Shown piece after piece: positions 11,067-22,089 of a stretch of 64,000 nt of DNA; position 1 is the first letter of the stretch; every line of letters begins with the position of its first letter. The DNA comes from Pictodentalium vernedei. Its lineage: Eukaryota > Mollusca > Scaphopoda > Dentaliida > Dentaliidae. Both the position numbers and the translations under genes were made by a program. The notes beneath the pieces were generated by a model, which was given only the letters and a program-made list of their open reading frames with translations, had not been told where the DNA came from and did no database searches. The stretch is taken from assembly GCA_031216915.1 (NCBI GenBank), contig CM062296.1:64572148-64636147 (forward strand), in the 5' to 3' direction.

Positions 11067-11698
11067 AAGTGAAGGTTAGTTACCAACCTGGCTGTCGGTA
11101 TTTTATGAATTTAAACAACCTGTTCCGTGCCGTAACACATCGCAGCTGCTCGGCACGATCAGGGATGTGGTTAGAGGGTTTCAGCTGGGGGGTGGGGGGG
11201 GTGGGGCTGCCACCGGTATAAATTCCAACTGTCAGTGGTTTCGATAGGTGGTTGCACTGCAGCGTTGGGTGACTATCCTGTGCGCTTTTAGCAAATCTGA
11301 GTGTTGTTTTTGGTTGTGTGTTTTCCTGTAGTATTGGTCGAACACCGCCCCACACTCCAGACACTCTATTTTTATTTTCTTTTTTGGTGGCATTCTTATG
11401 AACCCTTCTGAAAATGTTCACTAGTCCTGAAACGGAAAAAGCATCATTTATAATGTGTCTGGGTCAGAAAATTTACAGGATTGATGTCAGAGTCGAAATT
11501 TTGAGGCATGTCAATTATAGAGTAGGAAATTTGAAACTCAAGTTTCCAGTTGGAAATAAAAGATCAAAATTTCTCATCATTAGTTGGAATTTTAATATTT
11601 TTCATGAACAATGTTAATTTACTGAATTTCCAACTATTTGATTTTTGACGTCGGAATTTCCAACTATTGAAAAAAATACTCCTATCTGGGGGTGAGAC

Positions 11699-11729
<31 letters not shown>

Positions 11730-11760
11730 ACACACACACTGTCGCCACATCCCTGAGCTC
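11067..11760. other. Non-coding region with simple-sequence tracts
   Basis: G-rich interrupted run near 11188-11206. A C run followed by (CA)n at about 11698-11738. The 113- and 67-codon frames here show no domain. Confidence 0.5.
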
Positions 11761-11761
11761 G

Positions 11762-12880
11762 ATGTCACTCAACGCACGAGGCAGTTTTATGAAATGCGTC
11801 CAGCTGCATTAAAAACTATTACTTGAGCCGCGCTATAATTAGAGAACACAGTTTGGGTATCATTCCCAACAATATTGATTAAAATAATATCTTACGCGAA
11901 AATTATCTCCCTTGAGATTACGGAACATCGAAATCCAATTAAGAGGGCAGTAAATGTGGATGGTGAGGTGTGAAATTTCTGAGACTTGATGTGCGTGGAT
12001 GAATGACAATGAGGTGTGAAATAGCGACACCAATTAAAGCAATGACTGTGTAATTTCTCATCCATCTCTGCGTTATTGTACAGTTCGAGAATGTGTTTTC
12101 AAAGCAATTTGGAAGTTTTAATTCATGAGAGGAAAAAGATTGTAAAACCACATCTGACAGACTTTAAGATAAATTTAAGAGAACAGTGTCTGTATTTTAT
12201 GCAACAATGTGCTTACTGTTGATACAATGAATACAAAAAAGTTATAGATCACCAAAAGGGTCTGAAAAGGCAGTTTTCTATTTTTTTAAATGGGTGTCTA
12301 CTGGGAACAATAGTCCAATGTTCAAATTGATTGGGAAAAAGGTGTAACAAGATAGCTTTTATTTGCTTATACTACGCCACGGGAAAAGAACTGTAGTTTG
12401 TGAAATGATGTGCACATCGATGATAAAAATACACGAATATTAAAAAAATAAGTTTTTATATTAAGTTCCCATCTCTCTCAGTGTAAAATGCTCGAACATC
12501 TTTACCAAATTAAGGGGATGTAATGTTATAGAGAATCGCATCAAGGGAAACATTTTCTTGGCCATGAGTGCAGGGGGGGGGGGGGGGTGGTGGCAGGAGT
12601 CAGTAACACTCGTTACACTCAACACACGAAGTAGATTGTTCAACTTCATGAAATACATCCAGCTCTATGAAACTGTCCCTTGAATCGCGCTATAAATACA
12701 GAACGCAATTTGGGTAGAGTGCGGGGAGGAGTCAACGACGGGGGGAGGAGGGGGGGTCACTCAGCTCACGGGGCAGGTAGTTCATTTTCATGAAATAGTT
12801 TCAGCTCAATTGGAAGCTGCATGTATTACTTGACTCGAGCTACAAATACAAAGCATAATTCGAGAAGAGTGTGCGGGAGA
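11762..12880. repeat. Three dispersed copies of a roughly 110-bp repeat
   Basis: The repeat contains TTCATGAAAT, a CCAGCT block, a TTGA(A/G)-C(G)CG-CTA block, AAATACAGA and AATTTGGGTA. It occurs near 11765-11865, 12605-12725 and 12765-12870. The G-rich runs at about 12568 and 12738-12756 lie beside the second and third copies. The 700 bp between the first two copies shows no gene. Confidence 0.6.
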
Positions 12881-13270
12881 GAAGGCAGGACCCTAGTTTA
12901 AGTTTTTCACGTGAAATACAGGAAAAAACCCATGTCGGGTCGTTTATTCCAGGTTCCCGAACTCCAACCTTTTTATGTTATGTCATATTTTCACAATACT
13001 CCGAACGATCGCATCACATCTGACGTGTAAATCTTTTAAAATGAAGAAAAGGGATGTCACGGAGGAAAGGTTTAAATTCTTTGCATTGGTTACAGTAAAT
13101 CTTTGAATCCAGTCAACACGCGTATTAACTAAAAATATCAGCCAATTCGTATTGACTGTTTTACTTGAGGAATTCTAGAATTGTCTAAAAAATTCAGTAA
13201 ATACTAATGTTAACTGAAATTTTAGTTCAGTGAACTCGTGAATTGACGAAACCACCAAAGAGCAGATAGA
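12881..13270. other. Non-coding sequence, nothing recognised
   Basis: AT-rich sequence with no open frame of note and no repeat that I recognise. Confidence 0.4.
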
Positions 13271-13352
13271 TTTTCAAGTAAATAATTTATTTCATTTACA
13301 ACTTAGTGTTTACAATACAATAATAATCAGGGAAGTAATCGTTTATCATAGT
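13271..13352. repeat. Left copy of an 82-bp target duplication
   Basis: The sequence from TTTTCAAGTAAATAATT to TTTATCATAGT is repeated at 15979-16060 with a single visible difference (CAAGT against CAGGT). The two copies bracket the LINE relic. Confidence 0.9.
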
Positions 13353-13411
13353 TCGAAGAAAAACTGAAACCAAAGCTTGCAGCCGTACACAAGGGGGGTA
13401 GTGTCCAGAAG

Positions 13412-14493
13412 ATGGCCGACGCCATAGTTGCGAGCCTAGTGGAGGCAGGGAAGGAAAGTGTAGGAAAGATTAGGGTGCCAACACGGGAACTTGGGTACAG
13501 AGTGAACGAAGAACTGAAAAGGGCCACAAAGGTTAGAAAAGCTAAATGTGCTGCATACAGGAGAAGTAAAAAACTTAAGGGGGTGGAAAGCAATGAGGCC
13601 ATGGTAGCAAAGGAAGAATACCAACAAGCACGAAATAAAGTAAACAAGATTAAAGACGACAACCGGAGAGTGCGAAATAGCAGTCTTATTAGGACGATAA
13701 GAACGACAGGGGGGTCGAGTTCGAGCGTATTTTGGAAATGGGTGAACAAACGTAACAAAGGGAATAACCAATAGAGCATTAAAGTAGATGGCAGAGTTAC
13801 AGAAGAGCGAGATCAAATCGCATTAGAACTAGTCAAGCACTGGGAAAAGGTAAACGATAAGCGATGGGGCATGGGGAACCCACCGGAGTGTCCGAACCAG
13901 GTCGAGGAAAATCTCTCGGTCTTCGTGTGCAGCGAAATCAAAACTGAGGAGGTGCGAACGGTGATCTCAAAATTGAGGAATGGAAAAGCGGGAGGGGTGG
14001 ACGAAATTCCTAACGAGTTTATCAAAGAAGGGGGAGAGGAACTCTTGGAAAGCCTAACTGCCCTATTCAATTTAGCCATAGAAAAACAAGAGGTCCCAAA
14101 GGAGTGGAGGGAAAGTAAAGTGACATTTATTCACAAAAAGGGGGAAAATGACGTTTTGGATAACTATCGAGGGATCTCTGTCAGCAGCAACATTGGAAAA
14201 GTTTTTTGTAAAGTCCTGTATGGGAGATTAGAGGAGGTGATTGAGGAGAAGGGTTTTTTGGGAGAAATCCAGAATGGCTTCAGGAAGGGAAGGAGAGTCA
14301 CTGACCATCTTTTCACGCTATACCAAATGATAGAATCCGCGAAAGCAAAAAAGAAAAAGATGTTCATGGCCTTTTTGGATGTTAAAAGGCGTACGATAGG
14401 GTATGGAGGGAGGGTATGCGGCGCAAGCTGGAGGCTCTGGGCTTGGGGGGCGAGTTTGTTGGAATTATGAAAGCATTATATAAAGATGTAGAG
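13412..14493 (+). pseudogene. LINE reverse transcriptase, N-terminal half (broken)
   Basis: The frame opens at ATG 13412 with a basic, helical region (about 120 residues). It is interrupted by a TAG at 13772 and continues in the same frame as reverse transcriptase. Recognisable blocks include NGKAGGVDEIPNEFI, WRESKVTFIHKKGEND, DNYRGISV and NGFRKGRRVTDHLF. At about 14386 the frame shifts by one base just after FLDVK. The continuation KAYDRVW lies in the neighbouring frame and runs to a stop at 14494. The family is a LINE-type RNA-dependent DNA polymerase copying its own RNA at a nicked target. The missing N-terminal endonuclease is consistent with 5' truncation. Confidence 0.85.
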
Positions 14494-14494
14494 T

Positions 14495-15912
14495 AAACTT
14501 AGCCTGGGAAGCATTACAACGAAACGTGTGCCTATGGAGATAGGCCTAAAACAGGGGTGTATCCTTTCGCCGATCCTGTTTGCATTGTACATCAAAGGTT
14601 TAGGAGATGAACTCCTGCGTAGCGAGGATGGGGTAGCAGTTGGGGACTTGAAGATCCCATGGCTATTTTTTGCAGACGATATGGTTCTAGTGTCAGAAAG
14701 CGAGGAGGGGCTAACGAAAATGCTGGGAATTGTTGGGAAATATGGGTGCAAATGGAGACTCGAACTTAATGAAAGCAAGAGCAAAGTTATACCTGTGGGC
14801 CGCAAAGTGGACCCCACTCGAAGGTGGAGAGTGGGTGAGTTCTGCATTCCGGAAGGGAGCAGCAAACTTCTCAGTGTGGGAGAGACAGGTGATTACGAGT
14901 ATTTGGGGGTAAATATAAACATTACAGGAAGAGGCATCTACCGGAACCACACAAATAAATTGATTCTGAAGGGGAAGCGAATCCTTAACCAAATGAAACT
15001 TATAGGGAGAAACAGTTTCACTAAGGTTTCCGTGGAGAAAACCATTTGGGAAATGGTGGGGCTTCCAAGTATAACATACGGTACGAAAGTGGTACCCCTA
15101 AACCAGCCGGCCGTAAAGAGCTTGGAAATCCTGCAGAACGATGCAGGCCGATGGATAACGGGGTCGAGTAATGCCGCAGCGCTAGAAGCAATCAGGGGTG
15201 AGCTTGGGTGGATGAGGATCAAGGACAGGATAGACCTGTTGAAGCTCGGTTATCTTAATTATTTGGTAAATCTCCCCGACAGCCGATGGTGTAAAGTAGT
15301 GTTCCTGAGAATTTTCATCTCAAATATCAAAACGGGGTGGATGGTTCAAGTGAGGGAGCTAGTAGAGAACTACTCATTGGAGATCTCGGACCTGGACGTT
15401 GGGGCAAACCAGGGTAAAAAAATCGTCAGAGAAAGGGTCATGGAGGATTGTAACCGTAATTGGCGAGAGGGGGTCAAATCAAAGAGGTCTTTGGGTGGCC
15501 TGCGTGATAAAGAGAAGCCTGGTTTTGAAGAGTACCTTGATGGCACCTTTGGGGGGTCACTGTTGTTCAAGCTGAGGTCGCGATCCCTGAAGCTGAGAGG
15601 AAAAATTGGGAAAAACGGTGAAAGGGAGTGTCAGATGTGTAACTTGGACATGGTGGAGACCCTGGAACACTTTCTTCTAGAATGCCCAAAGTATCAGTCT
15701 AAAAGAATGAGGTTCACTGGGAGTATAATGGGGACGTGGGATGGGAGAATGAAGGACATGTGGGTGGGGGAGACTCAAAGGAGAGGGTTAATATGCTAAT
15801 CGGAGAGATTGGGAAGAATGGGACAAGGGATATCATCAAGCAGTTCGTCTCCGAGTGTTGGGAGGAGAGGAGAAGCGTGGGAATAGGGAGGCAGTTGGGA
15901 GTACAGGGGTAA
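14495..15912 (+). pseudogene. LINE reverse transcriptase, C-terminal half with zinc knuckle (broken)
   Basis: Continues the polymerase after a second frameshift near 14491. The palm motif QGCILSPILF is followed by an intact catalytic FADDMVL at 14669-14689. The thumb and connection region then extends to a Cys-x2-Cys-x10-His-x5-Cys cluster starting at 15629, typical of LINE C-termini. The frame ends at 15799. A further one-base shift leads to about 35 more plausible residues, ending at about 15912. The polymerase core is conserved, but the gene cannot be translated as one protein. Exact clade is uncertain without a tree. Confidence 0.85.
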
Positions 15913-15978
15913 CCATGGCCTTCTCGTCCGAGAACCGCGACAAATCAGCGGCTGGCCAAAGTGTTATTATTATTATTA

Positions 15979-16060
15979 TTTTCAGGTAAATAATTTATTT
16001 CATTTACAACTTAGTGTTTACAATACAATAATAATCAGGGAAGTAATCGTTTATCATAGT
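15979..16060. repeat. Right copy of the 82-bp target duplication
   Basis: Matches 13271-13352. The sequence continues rightward into CTTATCAATATTAATATG, which resembles the CTTATCGATATTATAAA part of the dispersed repeat at 45.5-47.6 kb. Confidence 0.9.
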
Positions 16061-16394
16061 CTTATCAATATTAATATGACAAAACGGTTCAATCCCGTTT
16101 GTCCCATTTGTGGATTTTCACACCTCGGGATAGATTTCCTGGTTGTCCCACGTTGCTTAAAACAACATGTTATAGTCTTTATTATATTAGTCTTTATTAT
16201 AATCTGAACGCAGGTTCACCTGATATGGTGATCATTTATTAATGAACATTTATCACAGAATTGTTTTTAAACATGATTAATTTTAACCGGTGAATTATAC
16301 ACAACATTTGGTCAATCGTTTTACGTTTTTGGTATAAGTATTTGACATTTAGCACAAATGTTTCACAATTTCGTTTTACGATCGTATCGTCGAC
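16061..16394. other. Non-coding sequence between the LINE and the MULE relic
   Basis: Contains a GAACCGTTT-like hairpin fragment near 16085 (GGTTCAATCCCGTTTGTCCC), and otherwise AT-rich sequence. It may be the 5' flank of the downstream transposase relic. Confidence 0.4.
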
Positions 16395-17578
16395 ATGGCA
16401 AGTGCACAGATTCAAATTGAGTTCATCGAGAATAAACGTGGTGGACAAAACCTTGTGTTCAACAATTACTGTTATATGGTCAAAAATAGAAGACAAGATA
16501 AAGTATATTGGAGATGTGCTGTAAGAACGTGTCCTGCAACACTGCGTACACATAATCAAATACTAGTTGGATTCAATCATCAGCATAACCACGAAGCGAA
16601 CAACACAGATATTAGTGTGAGAAAGACTTTAATTAATATTAAAAAACGGTGTAGGGAAGAAGCAACACCCGTATCCCAAGTGTATAGACAAGAACTTTCA
16701 AAGCTTCGAACAACTGACTGGAATGACGATGTTCAGAACCTGGTGGAAAAACTACCCACACTACAGTCGTGTCACAGTGCGCTATACCGCCAACGGTCAA
16801 AGCTGATTCCAAAAATACCCAAAACAGTGTCAGAACTGGACTTAAAGAAAGAATGGGCTGAAACGTCAACAGGGGAACGATTTCTACTTGTGAATGCTAC
16901 TGATGATAAGATACTGATATTTGCGACGGATAAAAATCTTCAGCAAATAGTAGCAACGGGCACTGTCTATGGTGAAGGAACATTTTATACGTGCCCAACC
17001 TTATTTTTTCAGTTATACACACTGCATGGTTTTGTTGATGGCCATATGTATCCACTTGTATATGCCCTTCTTCCTGGAAAAAGTGAGGTCATTTACAGGA
17101 AGTTTTTTCATCTCCTAAAAGAAGCTTGTGTCGCCAGAGAGCTTAAGTTGAAGACGTGTGGTTTTTTGCACTAGACGAGTTTGGAATGTCGTATTCCACT
17201 GTTAATGCCACACCATTTACTGACTATGTAACTACCCAATGGGTTGAAGGCGAAACAACTTCATGGAATCATTTCCACACAGAGGGGCCCAGGACCACAA
17301 AGCATTTAGAAGGATGGCACAGCAAAATAAAAAAGCAGATCCAAACTGCTCATCCAAATATATACAGCCTTATAGACCAACTAAAAGCCATCCAATCATT
17401 CAATGAAGTCTCGCAGATGCAGCTTGCGGCAGGTGGCCTTCCTGCACCGAAAAAACGAAAGTATAGAAATATTGACAGTAGGCTTAATACTCTCAAACAA
17501 AGACTTTTGAATGGAGAGACAGACATTTTACAATATGCAGACCATGCTTCAGATCTTTTACATTTAGAAGGTTAAATA
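16395..17578 (+). pseudogene. FLYWCH zinc-finger / MULE-type transposase relic
   Basis: ATG at 16395 opens a 259-residue frame. Residues about 10-63 form a FLYWCH-type zinc finger, with an aromatic core ending YWRC, a Cys-Pro pair and a final HQHNH. From about residue 165 it matches the start of a MULE-type DDE domain (TVYGEGTF, then FFQLYTLHG, then YPLVYALLPGK). The usual first catalytic Asp position carries Glu (GEGTF). The frame ends at 17174. A second 139-residue frame overlaps from 17156 and carries the MULE C-terminal region (EGWHSKIKKQIQTAHPNIY). The middle of the DDE domain, including later catalytic positions, is absent, so a deletion plus frameshift has occurred. Activity as transposase is ruled out; a role as a DNA-binding host protein is unproven. 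Confidence 0.8.
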
Positions 17579-18789
17579 TTGAATGAATGAATGTATAATT
17601 TATTATTGATATTCAACATAATATAAATAATGCTTTCAGATTACTGAGTGTTTTATTTGTGAAAATGATGGGTGCAGAGAATAATAGTGCACACCCACGC
17701 AGTGGCGTGGGCGCACATAGGTAACCCAGGTACGTATCCATGATTTTATAATTTTTCTATATACCATGCAACAGAGTCTGGGGTGCCATCTGGCGGCGTG
17801 GCTCTCCCACTGGCAAAAAATCCAGAATCATTGTAACGGATATTTAATTGTTTTTGGTTTTGTAAAGGGCATTATGTAAAATATATTATCGCAGGATGCT
17901 GGAAACTATGAGAAATAATTAAGTAATGAAGTGACTTTCGAAGTTAGGTAGTTGTTGGCGAGTTAAATATTGTTTGAAAGTTCGAAGTGCCAATGCCGTC
18001 CGTTGCCGGTTTCGTCAGATTCAAAGTCCAGTTTCAGTTTTAATTGAGAACGTATACTTCACAAATTGTTGACAACGAATAAAAAAATAAAACAAGTGAT
18101 TTATTGACACGTTTAGTGGGCCTTTTTTCATTTGTGGGGAACTTAGCGCGATTTCCTTAGAAACAACTGGTGTTCGGGTGAATTCAAGTTATGTTGACGT
18201 ACGTTCTGGGGAAATCTTTGTTCTCAAAACACGGGCATGCTGTCTTGTTGTAAAATTTTACAGAAACAGACATGCACGCGAACTGCGATATTCATTTTTT
18301 CCTAGATTTTTCTTCACAAGTTCACTGGCTCCAGTGTATAAACTATTTTCACCTGTGACACAATACAATGCCAGTTTAATACTGTCAGAATTACAGTGTA
18401 GCGGCCAGCCAATTTTGTGATCCGACGCGTTCTCCTAAAGGCTAAATACCAGAACCATTCAGAACTCCCATTTAAACTGCACTTCCTCGGTGTTTTGGTA
18501 AACAATGTTTTATTTCCTGGATGCTTTAGCCTAGGCTCTGCAACAAGAATAGAACTGAATTCATCTTCAAACTAGTCAATGTCGCCCACCTCGTCTGACC
18601 AACATCTGGAGGTGGGGATTCTGATGTTTAGTATGTTTCTCCAAAAATGACAAAAAGCCTAAATACCAACCTCCCCAGAATCGACCTCTAAATAACATTT
18701 TCACACTGATCCCAGAGAAGATATTTCATTTGTACTAATTCTAGTTTGTTTTAGCATTCAAAAGGAAACTGAAATTGAATTTATTACAA
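17579..18789. other. Non-coding sequence after the MULE relic
   Basis: Begins with AT-rich sequence. At 17640-17690 it matches part of the palindromic repeat at 37540-37690 (GAGTGTTTTATTTG, GGGTGCA-AGAATAATA). An open frame of 80 codons at 18178-18420 has no domain. Nothing else is recognised. Confidence 0.5.
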
Positions 18790-18852
18790 AATGTGTGATT
18801 GTATAAATTATGTCTGTCTGACTGTTCATCCATCCATCCATCCATCAGTGAG

Positions 18853-19767
18853 TTGGACAACTTATAGCCTGGACGATTCCTACCTCTGACAATTGGTACC
18901 TTTTGCTGGACAATTTGTACCTTTTCCCAGGACAATTTGTACCTCCTTCTGGATGATTTGTACCCCTCCTCTGGGCAGTAATGAGTATCCGGCAGTTCAT
19001 ACCCCTTCTGGACAATTTGTATCCTCTTCTTCAAATTCATGCCCTGCTTAATTAACCCCCTCTGAAAAAATATACATGGGAATGGGGTTGGGAGAGAATT
19101 ATATACTTGAAGAAAGGATAAAAAAGGTGATGTCATTTCTTTTATTTTAAAAAGACACAGAATATCAAATTTCATGACTTAAAGTTAAAGTTAAAAGCAA
19201 GTAACGCTTAAAAGATTCAACGTCACAACGGTAAAAAGAAAATGCTCTATTGACGGAGCTCAGAATTAAAAACGCCAAAAAGAAAATGCTCTATTGAGGG
19301 AGCTCAGAATTAAATTAATTATATTATTAAGGCAACACACTCTTTAACTTATTATTTGGGGCGTCATGAAATTATTTATTGTTAGATCTTCATCAATTTA
19401 AAGAATTATTGTGGCTTCATTAAAAAAAAATAGTGTTTTAACTGCAAAACTACATGCATTACTATCTACTATAATTTTTTTTTTACCACGTTCGGACCCG
19501 AAGTTGATAATACTGGAGATCGCTTTTTCAATGCTGTTAAGAGATGGTTCATCCATTGGAGTTTCATTTCTATGCATAAATCTTGTTTTGATTGGTTGTT
19601 TCATGCATATCTTTACTTACTTGAGACAACTTGTACCATAAAGGAGACAATTCATACCTTTTACTGCGACAATTCGTACATTTTGTCTAGACAATTTGTT
19701 CCTTATTGTCAAGACAATCTGTACCCCCGAATTGTGGTATGAATCATCCAGGGTGCAAGTTGTCCAA
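18853..19767. mobile_element. Element with inverted ends built of GACAATTTGTACC motifs
   Basis: The ends TTGGACAACTT are inverted complements and the match continues inward (CCTGGACGATTCCTACC against CCTGGATGATTCATACC). Both subterminal regions, about 200 bp on the left and 150 bp on the right, are degenerate tandem copies of a GGACAATTTGTACCTTTT-like motif with 22-28-bp spacing. The middle is AT-rich and non-coding. It is present in unit 1 of the triplication but absent at the matching place in units 2 and 3. Confidence 0.75.
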
Positions 19768-21099
19768 GAACCGTCCATCACAGACAGCGATTCTTGCTCG
19801 GTTGTACATGTACATTTTCAGTAACTGACTTCTGACCATTTTTCACACTGTAACCCCCTCCATCTTACACACACACACATACACAAATATATTAAACATT
19901 AAAGGGCAGTATCTTTTTGAAGCAAATATCTGATTCATCCTCTCTGGAAAACATACATGTACATTGTATTTTCCTTAATTTTAATTTGTTTTATCAAAAT
20001 GGGTCATAATTGTCTGTAGGGATTAAATCCAAGGTTGTGAAAGTGCCTTTATGGGTACTTGCAGCATAAGCACCTCACTACAGAATCAATATTTGATGGT
20101 TTTAGGCATTTTAATGGTGCTATGAGATACCACATGAGCTGCACTGTCATGCTGTTGGAAAAAATCAATGTGTAATGTTTTGTCAGAGACATACCAATGA
20201 CTCTTGGTGCCTTAATTAAGAAATCTGAGGGATTTAAAAAAAAAAAACATTTTTTTTACAAAAATTGCTAAATAGTTATCAAACACAAAGTGAAATATCT
20301 TAAGAAGCCAGAATATGATTTAAAAACTATCACAAATGGGCAATTTAATATCATCAGAGGTTTGTTTTGTGTCAACATCAATTACATGTAATTTATGATT
20401 TATATCATCATGAAAGTGGGTATGCTGGGGGTCTAGGGGACACATTCAGTGCTATATTTTACCACATTAATATGTTGAAGAAAATTTGACATCATTTGTT
20501 AGGATAAAATGGCACAGTCTATTGATATTGGTGATTTATATAGCTGCAACCCCAGTTTTTAAAACAAAATTGACATTTATTTTGTTTTGTGTGGAGGGGG
20601 GAGGGGTGTTGTTGAGCACCACTCTTTCTCTTGCAGTATGGTTAAATGAGACAGATTTTCCCCCAAACTATTGTTTCCTGATGTAGATTTTAGTTTTATA
20701 TTGGGATTGGGATAGTTTTCAAAGAAAGCAGTGAATACTCATGCAGAAATTACTCTTATAAAATGAAAGAGGTAAAATGTATCTTTGGAAGGATTAGAAT
20801 GTAGGTTAAAATCCCCCCCCCCCCCCAATCATGTTTACACACTTAGCAACACCCCCCCCCCCCCACCCCCTCCTCCTCAATTTTTGAAGGTAGTACCACA
20901 ATCTCCCACATTATTTTAAGAGCAGTTTTAAGAGCAGTTTTAAGAGGAGTACAAAAATCCCCCTCCCGGCCTTTCACACCAAAAGGTTAAAAGGCAGTCC
21001 AAGAGAATTTAAAAACTTATGTATTTAATTTGTAAATTACATAAAAACTCATCACTATTTACAAGAAAACATGCCTCAATAACTATTTATCAAGACAAT

Positions 21100-21262
21100 T
21101 ATTTATTTATTGGAGTTTAAGGACACTTTCAACAGCCAGTGTCACCTCTTGTTGGACAGTTTCATGGGTGGAGGAAGATAAAGTGCACTGAGAGAACCAC
21201 TGGGCAACAGTGCTAACTCCACACATGCAAGGTTAGCATTGATTGAAGCGACAAGTGCTCGG
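21100..21262 (-). mobile_element. SINE fragment, old
   Basis: Plus-strand appearance is TTATTTATTTATTGGAGTTTAAGG at the tail end, then ACAGTTTCATGGGTGGAGGA and AGAGAACCACTGGGCAAC. The head is missing and there are several internal deletions. Confidence 0.65.
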
Positions 21263-21401
21263 CCTCGAGTGGTAAAATGCTTTGGACATTTTTGTATGGC
21301 TTTAAATATACAAATTAGGGGGGATTTTTGTTCACGAGAAATTATGGAGAGAGGAATTTCTGTTCACCTGAAAAAAAAACATGGGGCGGTGGGTATGATA
21401 A

Positions 21402-21651
21402 CCCTTTAGCTTACATGAAAAGAAGATACGACTTTTGAATAACTAATTTCTTTTCATTTTTTGCGTCAAACACATAGCTATGAGCTCCCTCTCCCCACTG
21501 GATAGAGCTGAATGAGCTCATTCCAATGAGGGGTCATAAGATATGTTTTTCACGCAAAAACAAAATGCAAAAATAATTAACATGGAATGGCAATTTTGGT
21601 GAATGGTGTTAGCCTGTTTTGGCCATTACAATGAGTGAGTGAGTAAAAATG
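21402..21651. mobile_element. Palindromic TTAA MITE, family P1 (diverged, in unit 1)
   Basis: Starts CCCTTTAGCTTACATGAAAA, has the central CATTCCAATGAGGGGTCATAAG arm, and ends before TTAA at 21652. The left flank has ATAA in place of TTAA. A copy at the matching position of unit 2 (23718) shows that insertion came before the duplication. Confidence 0.75.
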
Positions 21652-22089
21652 TTAAAAAACAATTTCTTCATTCACAGAGTATTTTGGAACATAAATTTTG
21701 GGAAAGGGGGTTGGGAGGGGGGGGGGTTGCAGTGGGAAAAGTGACAAAGTTGCAAATGTGAATGAATGGCTTTTGTGCACACCTACCAATATAGTAGCCT
21801 GATACTAGTGTTGTCGGGTTCCCCATGTTATAGGACAAAATTGCATTAACAATTGTCCCTCTACCACCCATACTGAACCCCTCAGCTTATGGGAAAGTTA
21901 ACAGCATACACTCCCAGTTTCCTATGATTTGCTTTAGTACTTCAGCACTCAGGTTCCACTGAGTTTTTTTTTTTTTCTGTTTGACAACCCTGTCCTGGCT
22001 CTTCTCATTATATTTTTCATTGTATGTCAGTCAGTATTTCTATGTACATGCAGACTGTCACTTTCAAAATATGTGATTGCATGTCTGTC

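Larger units (their letters stand above)
13353..15978 (+). mobile_element. 5'-truncated non-LTR retrotransposon (LINE)
   Basis: Contains a reverse transcriptase with C-terminal zinc-knuckle-like region, no upstream endonuclease, and a terminal (ATT)n tract at about 15962-15980. It is bracketed by 82-bp direct repeats. The reading frame has one in-frame stop and at least three frameshifts, so it is dead. The target sequence belongs to a repeat family also seen at 45.5-47.6 kb. Confidence 0.88.

Noticed and set aside
13327..15570. Long antisense frames opposite the LINE polymerase
   Set aside because: They mirror the plus-strand coding sequence and show no domain. The plus strand carries the reverse transcriptase motifs.
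17699..17813. Possible short hAT element starting CAGTGGCGTGGGCGC and ending CCCACTG
   Set aside because: No 8-bp duplication flanks it and the ends match over only a few bases.
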